Below are positions 1 to 8,307 of a stretch of DNA of 20,675 bases, piece by piece. A model generated the notes under the pieces. It was not told the DNA's origin and ran no database searches. It saw nothing but the letters and a program-made list of their open reading frames with translations. Numbering within the stretch: the first letter of the stretch is position 1; the number at the start of each line of letters is the position of its first letter. The position numbers and the translations under genes are program-made. Source of the DNA: JBIQJD01 sp044507695 (GTDB lineage Bacteria > Bacteroidota > Ignavibacteria > Ignavibacteriales > Ignavibacteriaceae); the NCBI GenBank assembly GCA_044507695.1, contig JBIQJD010000029.1:1-20675 (forward strand), given 5' to 3'.

Positions 1-137
1 GATGCTATCAGCGTCACTGTATCTCCAGGAGCAGTATCAAAGAAAATTGAGGCAGAATACAGTGAGATGCTTAAATCACCTTGTGCACGCACGTTTAAAA
101 AAACGGTGAGAAAGAGGAGAGTAAATATTTTTTTCAT
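1..137 (-). CDS. Secreted protein, N-terminal fragment (runs off left edge)
   Basis: Reading the minus strand from an ATG at 137 gives 45 complete codons before the window ends. The product begins MKKIFTLLFLTVFLNVRAQG, a textbook Sec signal peptide: two lysines, a hydrophobic stretch of about 12 residues and a likely signal peptidase I cut after VRA. The mature part begins QGDLSISLYSASIFFDTAPG and continues with DTVTLIA, which looks like the start of a beta-rich extracellular domain. A purine-rich AGGGG-like ribosome site lies about 6 bases before the ATG. The overlapping plus-strand reading frame (1-174) has no start and no recognisable protein pattern. The family cannot be named from this fragment. 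The start codon lies inside one arm of a 12-bp inverted repeat. Confidence 0.75.
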   Translation of the reverse strand, partial: MKKIFTLLFLTVFLNVRAQGDLSISLYSASIFFDTAPGDTVTLIA

Positions 138-200
138 ACAAGCCCCTTTATTGAATTATGAAGTTAGAAAGTAACAAATGAAACTTTCCTTGTATGAAAA
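131..200. repeat. 12-bp perfect inverted repeat covering a start codon
   Basis: TTTTCATACAAG at 131-142 is the exact reverse complement of CTTGTATGAAAA at 189-200, with 46 bases between. The left arm contains the start codon (135-137) of the minus-strand secreted gene. If the minus transcript begins beyond 200, its leader could pair with and hide the start codon. It could instead be a protein-binding site or chance. No T-run follows either arm, so it is not a standard terminator. Confidence 0.6.
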
Positions 201-257
201 TTAAAAATAATTTCTGATACTTTTTAAAATATTAATGATATAACACATCAATCTTAA

Positions 258-288
258 TTGATATTATTGGCTCATTAAGGTATTTTTA
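258..288 (+). promoter_or_regulatory. Candidate Bacteroidota-type promoter of mutS operon
   Basis: TATTTTTA at 281-288 matches the TAnnTTTG -7 element at 7 of 8 positions, and a TTG at 258-260 lies 20 bases upstream, close to the usual -33 spacing. The mutS ATG follows at 313. A small inverted repeat, ATCAAT-CTTA-ATTGAT (247-262), overlaps the upstream element. The assignment rests only on pattern and position. Confidence 0.4.
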
Positions 289-312
289 ATCTTTAGTTTA
301 AAGCGAAAAGTT

Positions 313-2943
313 ATGAATCAAACTCCCCTGATGGCTCAATATTTCAAGGTAAAGGAGGCTCATCCTGATACGATTTTGCTGTTCAGAGTTGGTGACTTCT
401 TTGAGACTTTTGATGAAGATGCAAAGCTTGCATCAAAGGTATTGGGGATTACTTTAACCCGCCGCGCAAACGGCGCTGCTGAAGATGTTCCGCTTGCCGG
501 TTTTCCTCATCACGCAATTGATAATTACCTGCCAAAACTTGTACGTGCGGGCTACCGTGTTGCAGTTTGTGAGCAGGTTGAAAATCCCAAATTTGCAAAA
601 GGAATTGTTAAACGCGAGGTAGTTGAGGTTGTTACACCAGGAGTTGCTTTTTCTGATAAGCTTCTTGATAACAAAAAAAATAACTATCTGATGAGTATAT
701 GCATTAAGTCTGATTCATCAGGTGAAAATACTGCCGGAATTTCTTTTTGTGATATTTCAACCGGCGAGTTCTATACTTATGAAATTCACCCTGATCAAAT
801 CAAACAGCAGATTGAATCAATTTCTCCCGCTGAATTATTGGTCCAGAAAAAAGACAGGGATTACTTTACACAGCTTGTTCAAAAGATCAATCCATCAATA
901 CGGGTTACAAAAGTTGATGATTGGATCTTTAATTTTGAATATGCAAAAGATTTATTGATCATGCAGTTTAAGACTGTTAATCTGAAAGGATTTGGAGTTG
1001 AAGGTCTTGCTGCTGGAATAATTTCCTGCGGAGTAATTTTAAATTATCTTCAGGAAACACAGAAAGCAAATCTTACACATTTAAACAGAGTTTCACTTTA
1101 TAATCCTTCTGATTATATGCCGCTTGATTTCTCCACCAAAAGAAATCTTGAAATAACATTCTCAATGCATGATGGCGGCAGGGAAGGATCACTAATTTCA
1201 ATTCTTGATAAAACATCCACTCCAATGGGAGCAAGGCTTCTTAAGAAATGGATATCTGCTCCTCTTGTTAAGCTTGAACCCGTACTCAAACGCCAGGAAA
1301 GTATTGATGAGTTATACAGAAATAAAGTATTAAGAAAAAATCTGGGCATTGATTTAAAAGAAATCGGTGATCTTGAACGGCTTATTTCAAAAGTTTGTAC
1401 TGGCAGAGCAAATCCGAGAGATGTTGTATCAATTAAAACTTCCTTAAAGAAAATTCCTTTATTAAAAGAAAAATTAAAAGAAGTTAAAACCAAGACACTC
1501 GTTCAGTTGAGTGAAAATTTATCTGCCCATGAAAAACTTGTTGAAAAAATTCAAAATGCAATTGTTGACTCACCTCCTTTGAACATTGCTGATGGCGGAG
1601 TAATTAAAAGCGGCTTCTCAGTTGAACTTGATGAACTGAGAGATATCTCAATTAACAGCAAAGCGTGGATTGCAAATCTCCAAAAAACAGAACGTGAAAA
1701 AACAGGCATCTCTTCCCTTAAAGTAAATTTTAACAAAGTATTTGGTTACTATATTGAGATAAGCAATGCGCATAAAGATAAAATACCCGAAAATTATATC
1801 CGTAAGCAGACACTTGTTAATTCTGAAAGATATATCACTCCGGAATTAAAAACCTATGAAGATAAAATCCTTAACGCGGAAGAAAAAATATTTGAACTTG
1901 AATCGCAGCTCTTTAATGAGATAAGATTATTTATTGCCGCAGAAGCCGAAGCTGTTCAGAATTCTGCAAGACTAATTGCAATGCTTGATTGTTTTGTTTC
2001 TTTTGCTGATTGCGCTGATGAATATAACTACGTAAAACCGGAACTTGCGGAAGACGATCTTTTAGAAATTATTGATGGAAGACATCCGGTTGTTGAACGA
2101 ATTCTTCCTCCAGGTGAAAAGTTTACTCCCAACGGCTGCAGATTAGATAATAATAAAGAACAGATAATAATTTTAACCGGACCAAATATGGCGGGTAAAT
2201 CTGTCTATCTTCGGCAGGTTGGTCTTATTGTTTTGCTCGCACAGATCGGCTCATTTGTACCTGCAAAAAAAGCTCACATCGGAATGGTTGATAGAATTTT
2301 TACACGTGTTGGTGCAAGTGATAATATTACTGCAGGTGAAAGTACATTTCTTGTTGAGATGCAGGAAGCAGCAAACATTTTAAATAATGCAACTTCAAAA
2401 AGCCTTGTGCTGCTTGATGAAATAGGCAGAGGTACAAGCACATTTGATGGTATTTCAATTGCATGGGCTATAACAGAATATCTTCATGAAAATCCCGATC
2501 AATCCGCAAAAACATTGTTTGCAACTCATTATCATGAACTGAATGAAATGGCGGAGATATTTCCCCGCATAAAAAATTATAAAGTTGAAGTTCGTGAATA
2601 CGATGATAAGGTAATCTTTCTTCATAAAGTGAGCAGCGGCGGCGCGGATCATTCTTACGGAATACAGGTTGCGCAAATGGCAGGCTTGCCGCGGTACGTA
2701 ACAAGCCGCGCAAAAGAAATCTTACAGAATCTTGAAAGTAAAGAACTCACGCCTTATGAAGTGAAAAAAGAAAAATTAAAGAAGTTGAAAAATGAAGATG
2801 AAAATCAGATTAATCTTTTTGAAGTAATTGATGATAAATTAAGAAAAGAGATTGAGGATATTCAGATTAATGATATGACTCCTGTTGAAGCACTAAACAA
2901 ATTAAATGAGCTGAAGAAAAAAGTTTCAGAGAAAACATCATGA
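313..2943 (+). CDS. mutS: DNA mismatch repair protein MutS
   Basis: MutS recognises mismatches and small loops in newly replicated DNA and, with ATP, recruits MutL to start repair. The 876-residue product is near full length for the family (E. coli 853). The N-terminal mismatch-binding domain carries the Phe-x-Glu motif (F29, E31 in GDFFETF). The clamp and lever regions fill the middle. The ATPase domain has Walker A GPNMAGKS at 623-630 and Walker B ending in D702-E703, followed by GRGTSTFDG. Near the C-terminus QINLF (832-836) resembles a beta-clamp binding motif. The ATG at 313 aligns with the usual MutS start; its ribosome site is weak. The stop overlaps the next gene's start (ATGA), which suggests translational coupling. 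Confidence 0.97.
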   Translation: MNQTPLMAQYFKVKEAHPDTILLFRVGDFFETFDEDAKLASKVLGITLTRRANGAAEDVPLAGFPHHAIDNYLPKLVRAGYRVAVCEQVENPKFAKGIVKREVVEVVTPGVAFSDKLLDNKKNNYLMSICIKSDSSGENTAGISFCDISTGEFYTYEIHPDQIKQQIESISPAELLVQKKDRDYFTQLVQKINPSIRVTKVDDWIFNFEYAKDLLIMQFKTVNLKGFGVEGLAAGIISCGVILNYLQETQKANLTHLNRVSLYNPSDYMPLDFSTKRNLEITFSMHDGGREGSLISILDKTSTPMGARLLKKWISAPLVKLEPVLKRQESIDELYRNKVLRKNLGIDLKEIGDLERLISKVCTGRANPRDVVSIKTSLKKIPLLKEKLKEVKTKTLVQLSENLSAHEKLVEKIQNAIVDSPPLNIADGGVIKSGFSVELDELRDISINSKAWIANLQKTEREKTGISSLKVNFNKVFGYYIEISNAHKDKIPENYIRKQTLVNSERYITPELKTYEDKILNAEEKIFELESQLFNEIRLFIAAEAEAVQNSARLIAMLDCFVSFADCADEYNYVKPELAEDDLLEIIDGRHPVVERILPPGEKFTPNGCRLDNNKEQIIILTGPNMAGKSVYLRQVGLIVLLAQIGSFVPAKKAHIGMVDRIFTRVGASDNITAGESTFLVEMQEAANILNNATSKSLVLLDEIGRGTSTFDGISIAWAITEYLHENPDQSAKTLFATHYHELNEMAEIFPRIKNYKVEVREYDDKVIFLHKVSSGGADHSYGIQVAQMAGLPRYVTSRAKEILQNLESKELTPYEVKKEKLKKLKNEDENQINLFEVIDDKLRKEIEDIQINDMTPVEALNKLNELKKKVSEKTS

Positions 2944-3566
2944 AGTACATCTACATTACAATCATTATTCTGATAATTGGCATTCTGCTTTTGATTTTTA
3001 ACACCGGTAAAACTTTTACACCTGAAGAAGAGCAATATATTTCATCTATAGAAAATGAACGGGCTGAAAAAGATGATTACATGAAGAATGATCCTTCTTC
3101 ACCGTTTAATCAGGATGAAAAAGCTCATTTTGAACCGTTAAAATATTATGATGTTAATCCTGATTTTATTTTTAAAAGTAAATTGTATGAATACGAACAG
3201 AAAGATTCAATTAAGGTTTTTGGAACAAAAGGTGAAGAAAGACAAACTGTAAAATTTGGTTATCTTAAATTCAATTATAAAGGAAGAGATTATAAAATTA
3301 ATGTTTACAAATCCCTGAGCAGAAGCGGGGATGAGTATTACGGAATCTGGTTTACAGACAAAACTACAGGCAAGGAAACTTACGGGGTAGGGCGTTACAT
3401 CGATTTTGAATTGAACCCTAATCCGGATTATGTTTACATTCTTGATTTTAATAAAGCATATAATCCTTATTGTGCTTACAGCGCAAAGTTTTCCTGCGCT
3501 ATTCCAACAAAGGAGGATTATCTTGATCTCGCTGTAACTGCAGGCGAGAAAAATTTTCATCATTAA
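2940..3566 (+). CDS. DUF1684 family protein, membrane-anchored
   Basis: This 208-residue protein has one N-terminal hydrophobic segment (about residues 3-20) and no obvious cleavage site, so it is probably anchored with its body outside the cytoplasm. The body matches what I recall of DUF1684: an acidic RAEKDDYM stretch, then TTGKETYGVGRYIDFE, then a C-terminal block YILDFNKAYNPYCAYSAKF with SCAIPTKEDYL and a final AGEK. The conserved glycines, GRY, DFN.AYNP.CAYS and cysteines all look intact. The biochemical function of the family is not known to me. The start overlaps the mutS stop by 4 bases, so expression is probably coupled to mutS, although a repair role is not implied. Family call is from memory of the motif pattern. 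Confidence 0.85.
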   Translation: MKYIYITIIILIIGILLLIFNTGKTFTPEEEQYISSIENERAEKDDYMKNDPSSPFNQDEKAHFEPLKYYDVNPDFIFKSKLYEYEQKDSIKVFGTKGEERQTVKFGYLKFNYKGRDYKINVYKSLSRSGDEYYGIWFTDKTTGKETYGVGRYIDFELNPNPDYVYILDFNKAYNPYCAYSAKFSCAIPTKEDYLDLAVTAGEKNFHH

Positions 3567-3570
3567 GGAG
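3565..3570 (+). promoter_or_regulatory. Strong ribosome binding site fixing a GTG start
   Basis: AAGGAG overlaps the TAA stop (3564-3566) of the DUF1684 gene and lies 6 bases before a GTG at 3577. This supports GTG as the start of the DAHP synthase and suggests coupled reinitiation. Confidence 0.75.
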
Positions 3571-3576
3571 AAAAAA

Positions 3577-4593
3577 GTGGTAATCGTACTGGAAAAAAAT
3601 ATTAACGAAAAAAAACTTGAGAACGTAATTAAACATCTGGAAGATTTTGGATTTGCCGTCCATAAATCAACCGGAGTGGAACAGATCGTTCTCGGCGCAA
3701 TTGGCGTTAAAAATGATTTTGATATACGCCAGGTTAAAGTGCTTGACGGCGTATCGGAAGTTTACAGAATAACCGAACCATATAAACTCGCAAGCCGTAC
3801 ATTCAAAAAAGAAAACACTGAAATAAAAATTAAAGATATAGTCATCGGCGGTAACGAAGTTGTTATGATGGCTGGTCCATGTTCTGTTGAGAATGAAGAT
3901 CAGATTTTTACAATAGCGGAAATTGTTGCTGCTTCCGGTGCAAAGATTTTAAGAGGCGGTGCATTTAAACCGAGAACATCTCCATACTCTTTCCAGGGAT
4001 TGGGTGAAGAAGGTTTGAAACTGTTACGGAAAGCTGCTGATAAATATAATCTGCTCGTTATAACCGAAGTGATGGAAACAAGCCAGATAAAATTGATTGA
4101 AGAGTATACAGATATTTTCCAGGTTGGTGCGAGAAATATGCAAAACTTCTCGCTCATGCGCGATCTTGGAAAAGCATCAAAACCGGTTATGCTTAAACGC
4201 GGGCTTGCAGCCACTGTGGAGGATTGGATGATGTCTGCCGAATATATTCTCTCGAACGGAAATAAAAATGTAATGCTGTGTGAGAGGGGAATCCGCACTT
4301 TTGAAACGATAACAAGAAACACTTTTGATCTTTCAGCTATTCCCGTTGTGCATAAAATAAGTCATCTACCGGTTATTGCAGATCCATCTCATGCAACCGG
4401 AATTCGTGATAAAGTTTTACCAATGGCAAGAGCAGCAGTTGCTGCCGGAGCTGATGGATTGATGGTTGAAGTTCATCATGATCCTGAAAAAGCGCTCTCA
4501 GACGGCCCGCAGGCTTTACTTCCGGATCAGTTTACAGAATTAATGAAACAGGTAAAACTTATTGCTAAAGTTATTGGCAGGAAGATGGGATGA
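3577..4593 (+). CDS. aroF: 3-deoxy-7-phosphoheptulonate (DAHP) synthase, type I-beta
   Basis: The enzyme condenses phosphoenolpyruvate and erythrose 4-phosphate to DAHP, the first step of the shikimate pathway, in the cytoplasm. At 338 residues it matches the Thermotoga maritima enzyme in length and layout: an N-terminal ferredoxin-like/ACT-type regulatory domain (about 1-70) and a TIM barrel. The metal ligands fall at the same numbers as in T. maritima: C102, H272, E298 and D309. Also visible are GPCS (100-103), KPRTSPYSFQG and the LCERG and DPSHATG motifs. The N-terminal domain implies feedback control by an aromatic amino acid (known for relatives, not shown here). No chorismate mutase is fused. 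The GTG start is supported by AAGGAG. tyrA lies 40 bases downstream. The symbol aroF is one of several used for this family. Confidence 0.96.
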   Translation: MVIVLEKNINEKKLENVIKHLEDFGFAVHKSTGVEQIVLGAIGVKNDFDIRQVKVLDGVSEVYRITEPYKLASRTFKKENTEIKIKDIVIGGNEVVMMAGPCSVENEDQIFTIAEIVAASGAKILRGGAFKPRTSPYSFQGLGEEGLKLLRKAADKYNLLVITEVMETSQIKLIEEYTDIFQVGARNMQNFSLMRDLGKASKPVMLKRGLAATVEDWMMSAEYILSNGNKNVMLCERGIRTFETITRNTFDLSAIPVVHKISHLPVIADPSHATGIRDKVLPMARAAVAAGADGLMVEVHHDPEKALSDGPQALLPDQFTELMKQVKLIAKVIGRKMG

Positions 4594-4633
4594 TAATTGA
4601 TAAACATAAATTTCATCTCACCAAATAAATAAT

Positions 4634-5710
4634 ATGATACGAGTTTCAATTATTGGCCTTGGATTAATCGGCGGTTCGCTTGCAAAATCTTTTAAAAATA
4701 CTTACGCTGATAATATTGAAATAACAGGATACGATTCACCTGATGTTTTAGACGAAGCTATCGAAGTAAAAGTGATTGATAAAAAAGTGCTTTTCCCGGA
4801 AGATGCAGCCGATTCGAATATTATCTTTCTATGTCTTCCAACAGAACTTTCTCTGACTGCTCTATCTAAATTGGCACCTGAAATTAATGAAGATACAATC
4901 ATCTCAGATGTTGCCGGAGTTAAAGGAATTTTTGAGATGGAATGGAGTGCTCTTAAAAGTAAGGGCAAATTTATCGGCGGGCATCCGATGACCGGAAAAG
5001 AGCGCGGCGGCTTTGAAAATTCAGATCCTCTTCTTTTTGAAAACTCGGTTTATATTTTATCCGATAAAAAAATTGAATCAAAAAATTATTCTCTTTTCAT
5101 TGAGTTGATTAATTCACTCGGTGCACGAATAAGATTCCTTGATCCTTTCCTGCACGATGAAATAGTTGCAAACGTAAGTCATCTTCCGCAGTTGTTGTCT
5201 GTTGCGCTTGTTAATGCAGCCTCAGAAACAAAGGGTGATATAAATTATCTGGATTTTGCCGCAGGCGGTTTCAGAGATATGACGAGAATTGCTTCAAGTG
5301 ATTTTAAAATTTGGCAGTCTGTAATTAAACATAACCGTGATTCAATTTTGCGCAGCATAGAAAGCTTTGAAGCTGTATTTAAAAAAGTAAAATCATTTGT
5401 AAAGAATGATGATTATAAATCACTTGCAGAATTGTTTGAATCATCTAGATTAAAGCGGGATGAGATTCCAAAAAACACAAAGGGATTTATAAATCCGCTT
5501 ACAGATATTTTTGTCTTTGTAAAAGATGAACCTGGCGTGCTAAGCAGATTAACAAGTATTCTTTTTGAGAATAATATCAACATAAAAGATCTTGAACTGC
5601 TTAAAATAAGGGAAGGCACCGGCGGCACCTTCCGAATTTCTTTTGAATCACAAGCTGAAGCTGATACTGCTGAAAAGCTGATTGAAGGATTGGGATTCAG
5701 AACGAAGTAA
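4634..5710 (+). CDS. tyrA: Prephenate dehydrogenase with C-terminal ACT domain
   Basis: The enzyme oxidatively decarboxylates prephenate to 4-hydroxyphenylpyruvate with NAD(P)+, committing flux to tyrosine. The 358 residues show an N-terminal Rossmann nucleotide-binding fold (G8-x-G10-x-x-G13), the catalytic-region motif GGHPMTGKERGGFENSD with H117, a second conserved histidine in VSHLPQLLS (H183), and GGFRDMTRIA around R214. Residues about 291-358 form an ACT domain beginning DIFVFVKDEPGVLSRL, probably for tyrosine feedback. It follows DAHP synthase by 40 bases, so the pair most likely acts as an aroF-tyrA unit. The ribosome site is weak. The stop codon directly abuts the stop of the convergent copper ATPase gene, with no spacer. 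Confidence 0.94.
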   Translation: MIRVSIIGLGLIGGSLAKSFKNTYADNIEITGYDSPDVLDEAIEVKVIDKKVLFPEDAADSNIIFLCLPTELSLTALSKLAPEINEDTIISDVAGVKGIFEMEWSALKSKGKFIGGHPMTGKERGGFENSDPLLFENSVYILSDKKIESKNYSLFIELINSLGARIRFLDPFLHDEIVANVSHLPQLLSVALVNAASETKGDINYLDFAAGGFRDMTRIASSDFKIWQSVIKHNRDSILRSIESFEAVFKKVKSFVKNDDYKSLAELFESSRLKRDEIPKNTKGFINPLTDIFVFVKDEPGVLSRLTSILFENNINIKDLELLKIREGTGGTFRISFESQAEADTAEKLIEGLGFRTK

Positions 5711-7948
5711 TTATTTCAACCTTGCTCTCTTCAATCTTAATGAGTTTGAAACAACACTAACAGAACTTAATGCCATTGCTGCCGCTGCAAACATTGGATT
5801 GAGCAGCCCAAATGCGGCAACAGGAATACCAATCACATTATAAACAAACGCCCAAAATAAATTCTGCTTAATTGTTTTCATCGTTTTGTTTGAAAGTTTA
5901 ATTGCCTGAACAACAGAATTCAAATCACCTTTCATTAAAGTAATCTCAGCAGTTTCCATGGCAATATCAGTACCTGTGCCGATTGCAATTCCAATATCGG
6001 CCTGTGCAAGTGCCGGTGAATCATTTATTCCATCGCCAACCATTGCAACAATATTTCCATCTTTCTGCAGATTTTTAACATGCATTGCTTTATCAGCCGG
6101 CATAACTTCTGCAATAACTTCATCAATTCCAGCCTGCGCAGCAATTGCGTTAGCTGTTTTTTGATTATCACCTGTAATCATTACAACTTTAATATTCATT
6201 GCTTTCAATTCATCAACTGCATTTCTGGCTGATGTTTTAATAACATCTGCAATTGCAATAATGCCTGCACTTTCACCATTAACTGCAACATAAACTGCTG
6301 TTTTTCCCTGTGCTGTTAATTCATTAAAATATTTTTCAGCATTATCCGTCTTTACTGAAAACTCTTTCATCAATAATAAATTACCGGCTGTAATTGCGTT
6401 ACCGTCAACAACTGCTGTTAATCCCATTCCGGTATAAGATGAAAAAGATTTTGTTTCACTTAACTGAATATTTTTATCTGCCGCATAACTTACTATTGCA
6501 TGGGCAAGCGGGTGTTCAGATTTATTTTCTGCAGAAGCAGAAAGTTTTATTAATTGATTTTCATCAATGCCATTCAGACTGATAATATCTGTTACCACAG
6601 GTTTACCCTGAGTTACAGTTCCTGTTTTATCAAGAACTACTGTAGTTATTTTATGTGCCAGTTCAAGGCTTTGTGCTTCCTTAATCAGGATTCCATTTGA
6701 TGCCCCAAGTCCTGTTCCAACTATTATTGCGGTTGGCGTTGCAAGTCCAAGCGCACACGGGCATGCAATAATCATTACCGCAATAAAATTTATCATTGCT
6801 GCTGTGAATGGAGCGCCTCCAACAAAATACCATAGTATGAAAGTGATTATGGCAATCGAAATTACAACCGGTACAAATACTGAAGCTATTTTATCAGCCA
6901 GACTTTGAATAGGCGCTTTTGATCCTTGTGCATCTTCTACCAGTTTTACTATCTGGGAAATTATTGTATCTTTTCCAACTGCAGCAGCTTTAAAAGTAAT
7001 GCTGCCGGTTTGATTGATTGTTCCACCGATTACGCCTTCACCAACTGATTTGTATACGGGTATACTTTCACCCGTAATCATTGATTCATCAACAGAAGTA
7101 GTTCCGCTTATTATTTCTCCATCAACGGGAATTTTTTCACCCGGTCTAACTACTATCAAATCTCCAACAGCTAATTCGGCAACAGGAACATCAATTTCTC
7201 TTTCATTTTTTTTTACCCGGGCAAATTTCGGCTGAAGATTCATCAGCTTCTTTATTGCAGAAGAAGTTTTTGCTTTTGCACCTGATTCAAGTAATCTTCC
7301 AAGCAGAATCAAAGTAATTATTGTTGTAGCTGTATCAAAATAAATATGATCATTAGCTGAATTTATTGAAAGCAGTGAAGGGAATAGTACAGCAATAGTA
7401 CTGTACACATAAGCCGTTCCGGTTCCCGCGGCAACAAGCGTGTTCATATCAGCAGAAAAGTGTTTCAGTGAATTCCACGCTGAAATGAAAAATCTTTTTC
7501 CTGAAACAAACATTACAAGCGTTGCCATAATTAATGTAAGCTTGTGAATATCAGTCATTGATAAAGGTGATATACGCATGAACCAATCAGTCATTCCAAT
7601 CATGCTGATGATCATTACAGGAATTGAAAGCACTGCACTGAAAATAAATTCATTCTTTAATTTTTTATATGCTGCCTTCTTCCGGAGTTCATCCGGCATA
7701 ATATCATCCGCACCTGCCTTTGCTGCAGGAGATTCAGATATTAATTTATATCCCGCTTCTTCAACTGCGGCAGCAAGCTGTTCCAAATTGGTTTTTGATT
7801 CATCAAATGAAAGATTCACTTTTTCTGTTGCGAGATTCACATTCACATTGGAAACGCCTTCAACTTTTTTTAATGCCTTTTCAACTCTTGCAACACAGCT
7901 TGCACATGTCATCCCTTCAACAGGAAGATTTAAATTTTTAGTTTCCAT
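5711..7948 (-). CDS. copA: Cu(+)-exporting P1B-type ATPase (CopA-like)
   Basis: This inner-membrane pump uses ATP to export Cu(+) from the cytoplasm. The 745-residue protein has one N-terminal HMA domain with GMTCASC (C15, C18), several membrane segments, an actuator TGES motif, the intramembrane CPC (396-398), the phosphorylated aspartate in DKTGT (D440), the nucleotide-binding SEHPLA motif and the hinge GDGIND (638-643). The last two membrane segments contain YN...P and MALSS, the signature of the Cu(+)/Ag(+) P1B-1 group. AGGTGA lies just before the ATG. The gene is 26 bases downstream of the CopZ-like chaperone and is surely cotranscribed with it. Its stop abuts the convergent tyrA stop, and no terminator is visible between them. 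Confidence 0.96.
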   Translation of the reverse strand: METKNLNLPVEGMTCASCVARVEKALKKVEGVSNVNVNLATEKVNLSFDESKTNLEQLAAAVEEAGYKLISESPAAKAGADDIMPDELRKKAAYKKLKNEFIFSAVLSIPVMIISMIGMTDWFMRISPLSMTDIHKLTLIMATLVMFVSGKRFFISAWNSLKHFSADMNTLVAAGTGTAYVYSTIAVLFPSLLSINSANDHIYFDTATTIITLILLGRLLESGAKAKTSSAIKKLMNLQPKFARVKKNEREIDVPVAELAVGDLIVVRPGEKIPVDGEIISGTTSVDESMITGESIPVYKSVGEGVIGGTINQTGSITFKAAAVGKDTIISQIVKLVEDAQGSKAPIQSLADKIASVFVPVVISIAIITFILWYFVGGAPFTAAMINFIAVMIIACPCALGLATPTAIIVGTGLGASNGILIKEAQSLELAHKITTVVLDKTGTVTQGKPVVTDIISLNGIDENQLIKLSASAENKSEHPLAHAIVSYAADKNIQLSETKSFSSYTGMGLTAVVDGNAITAGNLLLMKEFSVKTDNAEKYFNELTAQGKTAVYVAVNGESAGIIAIADVIKTSARNAVDELKAMNIKVVMITGDNQKTANAIAAQAGIDEVIAEVMPADKAMHVKNLQKDGNIVAMVGDGINDSPALAQADIGIAIGTGTDIAMETAEITLMKGDLNSVVQAIKLSNKTMKTIKQNLFWAFVYNVIGIPVAAFGLLNPMFAAAAMALSSVSVVSNSLRLKRARLK

Positions 7949-7974
7949 TTTATCACCTGATTATATGCCGGTGC

Positions 7975-8178
7975 TTATGATACAAGTTTATAACCTGCAT
8001 TTTCTATCGCACGTGCAATTTCTTCTTTTGTAATTTTAGAATCATCATATTCAACTTTAGCAGTGCCGATTCTAACCTTATTTACTTTTAATCCATCGAG
8101 TTTTTCAAGTTCTTTTTGTACAGAAATAACACAATGGTGGCAGCCCATTCCTTCAATTTTTAATTCTTCTGATTTCAT
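7975..8178 (-). CDS. copZ: CopZ-like heavy-metal-associated (HMA) chaperone
   Basis: This 67-residue protein is a single ferredoxin-like HMA domain that would carry Cu(+) in the cytoplasm and hand it to CopA. The metal-binding motif is GMGCHHC (C13, C16), where the two histidines between the cysteines are slightly unusual compared with the common CxSC. The C-terminal ENAGYKLVS matches the end of the HMA fold. An AAGGAAG ribosome site sits 5 bases before the ATG. It is the first gene of the copZ-copA unit and follows a TAATTTTG promoter element with spaced GTGTAAC-like sites. Zinc or another soft metal cannot be excluded, but the neighbouring CPC-type ATPase favours copper. Confidence 0.92.
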   Translation of the reverse strand: MKSEELKIEGMGCHHCVISVQKELEKLDGLKVNKVRIGTAKVEYDDSKITKEEIARAIENAGYKLVS

Positions 8179-8201
8179 TTTTCTTCCTTTTGTTTTATCT
8201 G

Positions 8202-8267
8202 GTTACACGAACAAAATTAATGTTTTAAATACAAGCTGCGTTACACTTTTATTAAAAAATGTTATAC
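8202..8267 (-). promoter_or_regulatory. copZA promoter with three GTGTAAC-like sites
   Basis: On the minus strand TAATTTTG (8219-8212) matches TAnnTTTG exactly; transcription would start near 8205, giving a leader of about 27 bases to copZ. The usual TTTG -33 element is missing at the expected position. Instead GTGTAAC lies at 8246-8240 and GTATAAC at 8267-8261, exactly 21 bases apart in the same orientation, roughly at -35 and -56. A third copy, GTGTAAC at 8208-8202, falls near the start of transcription. Direct half-sites about two helical turns apart upstream of a weak -33 are typical of AraC-family activators, and such a regulator is encoded next door. Binding is inferred. Confidence 0.55.
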
Positions 8268-8307
8268 AATTATATTCTCGGATTGATACGAATAGTCAAT
8301 TATCAGA

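Noticed and set aside
1..174. Plus-strand open frame of 57 codons running in from the left edge
   Set aside because: No recognisable protein pattern, and the opposite strand over the same bases encodes a clear signal peptide with a start codon.
7380..7410. GTACAG...CTGTAC inverted repeat inside copA
   Set aside because: Lies within a conserved coding region and is readily explained by codon sequence.
7578..8033. 151-codon plus-strand frame opposite copA
   Set aside because: Antisense shadow of the ATPase N-terminus; the coding pattern clearly belongs to the minus strand.
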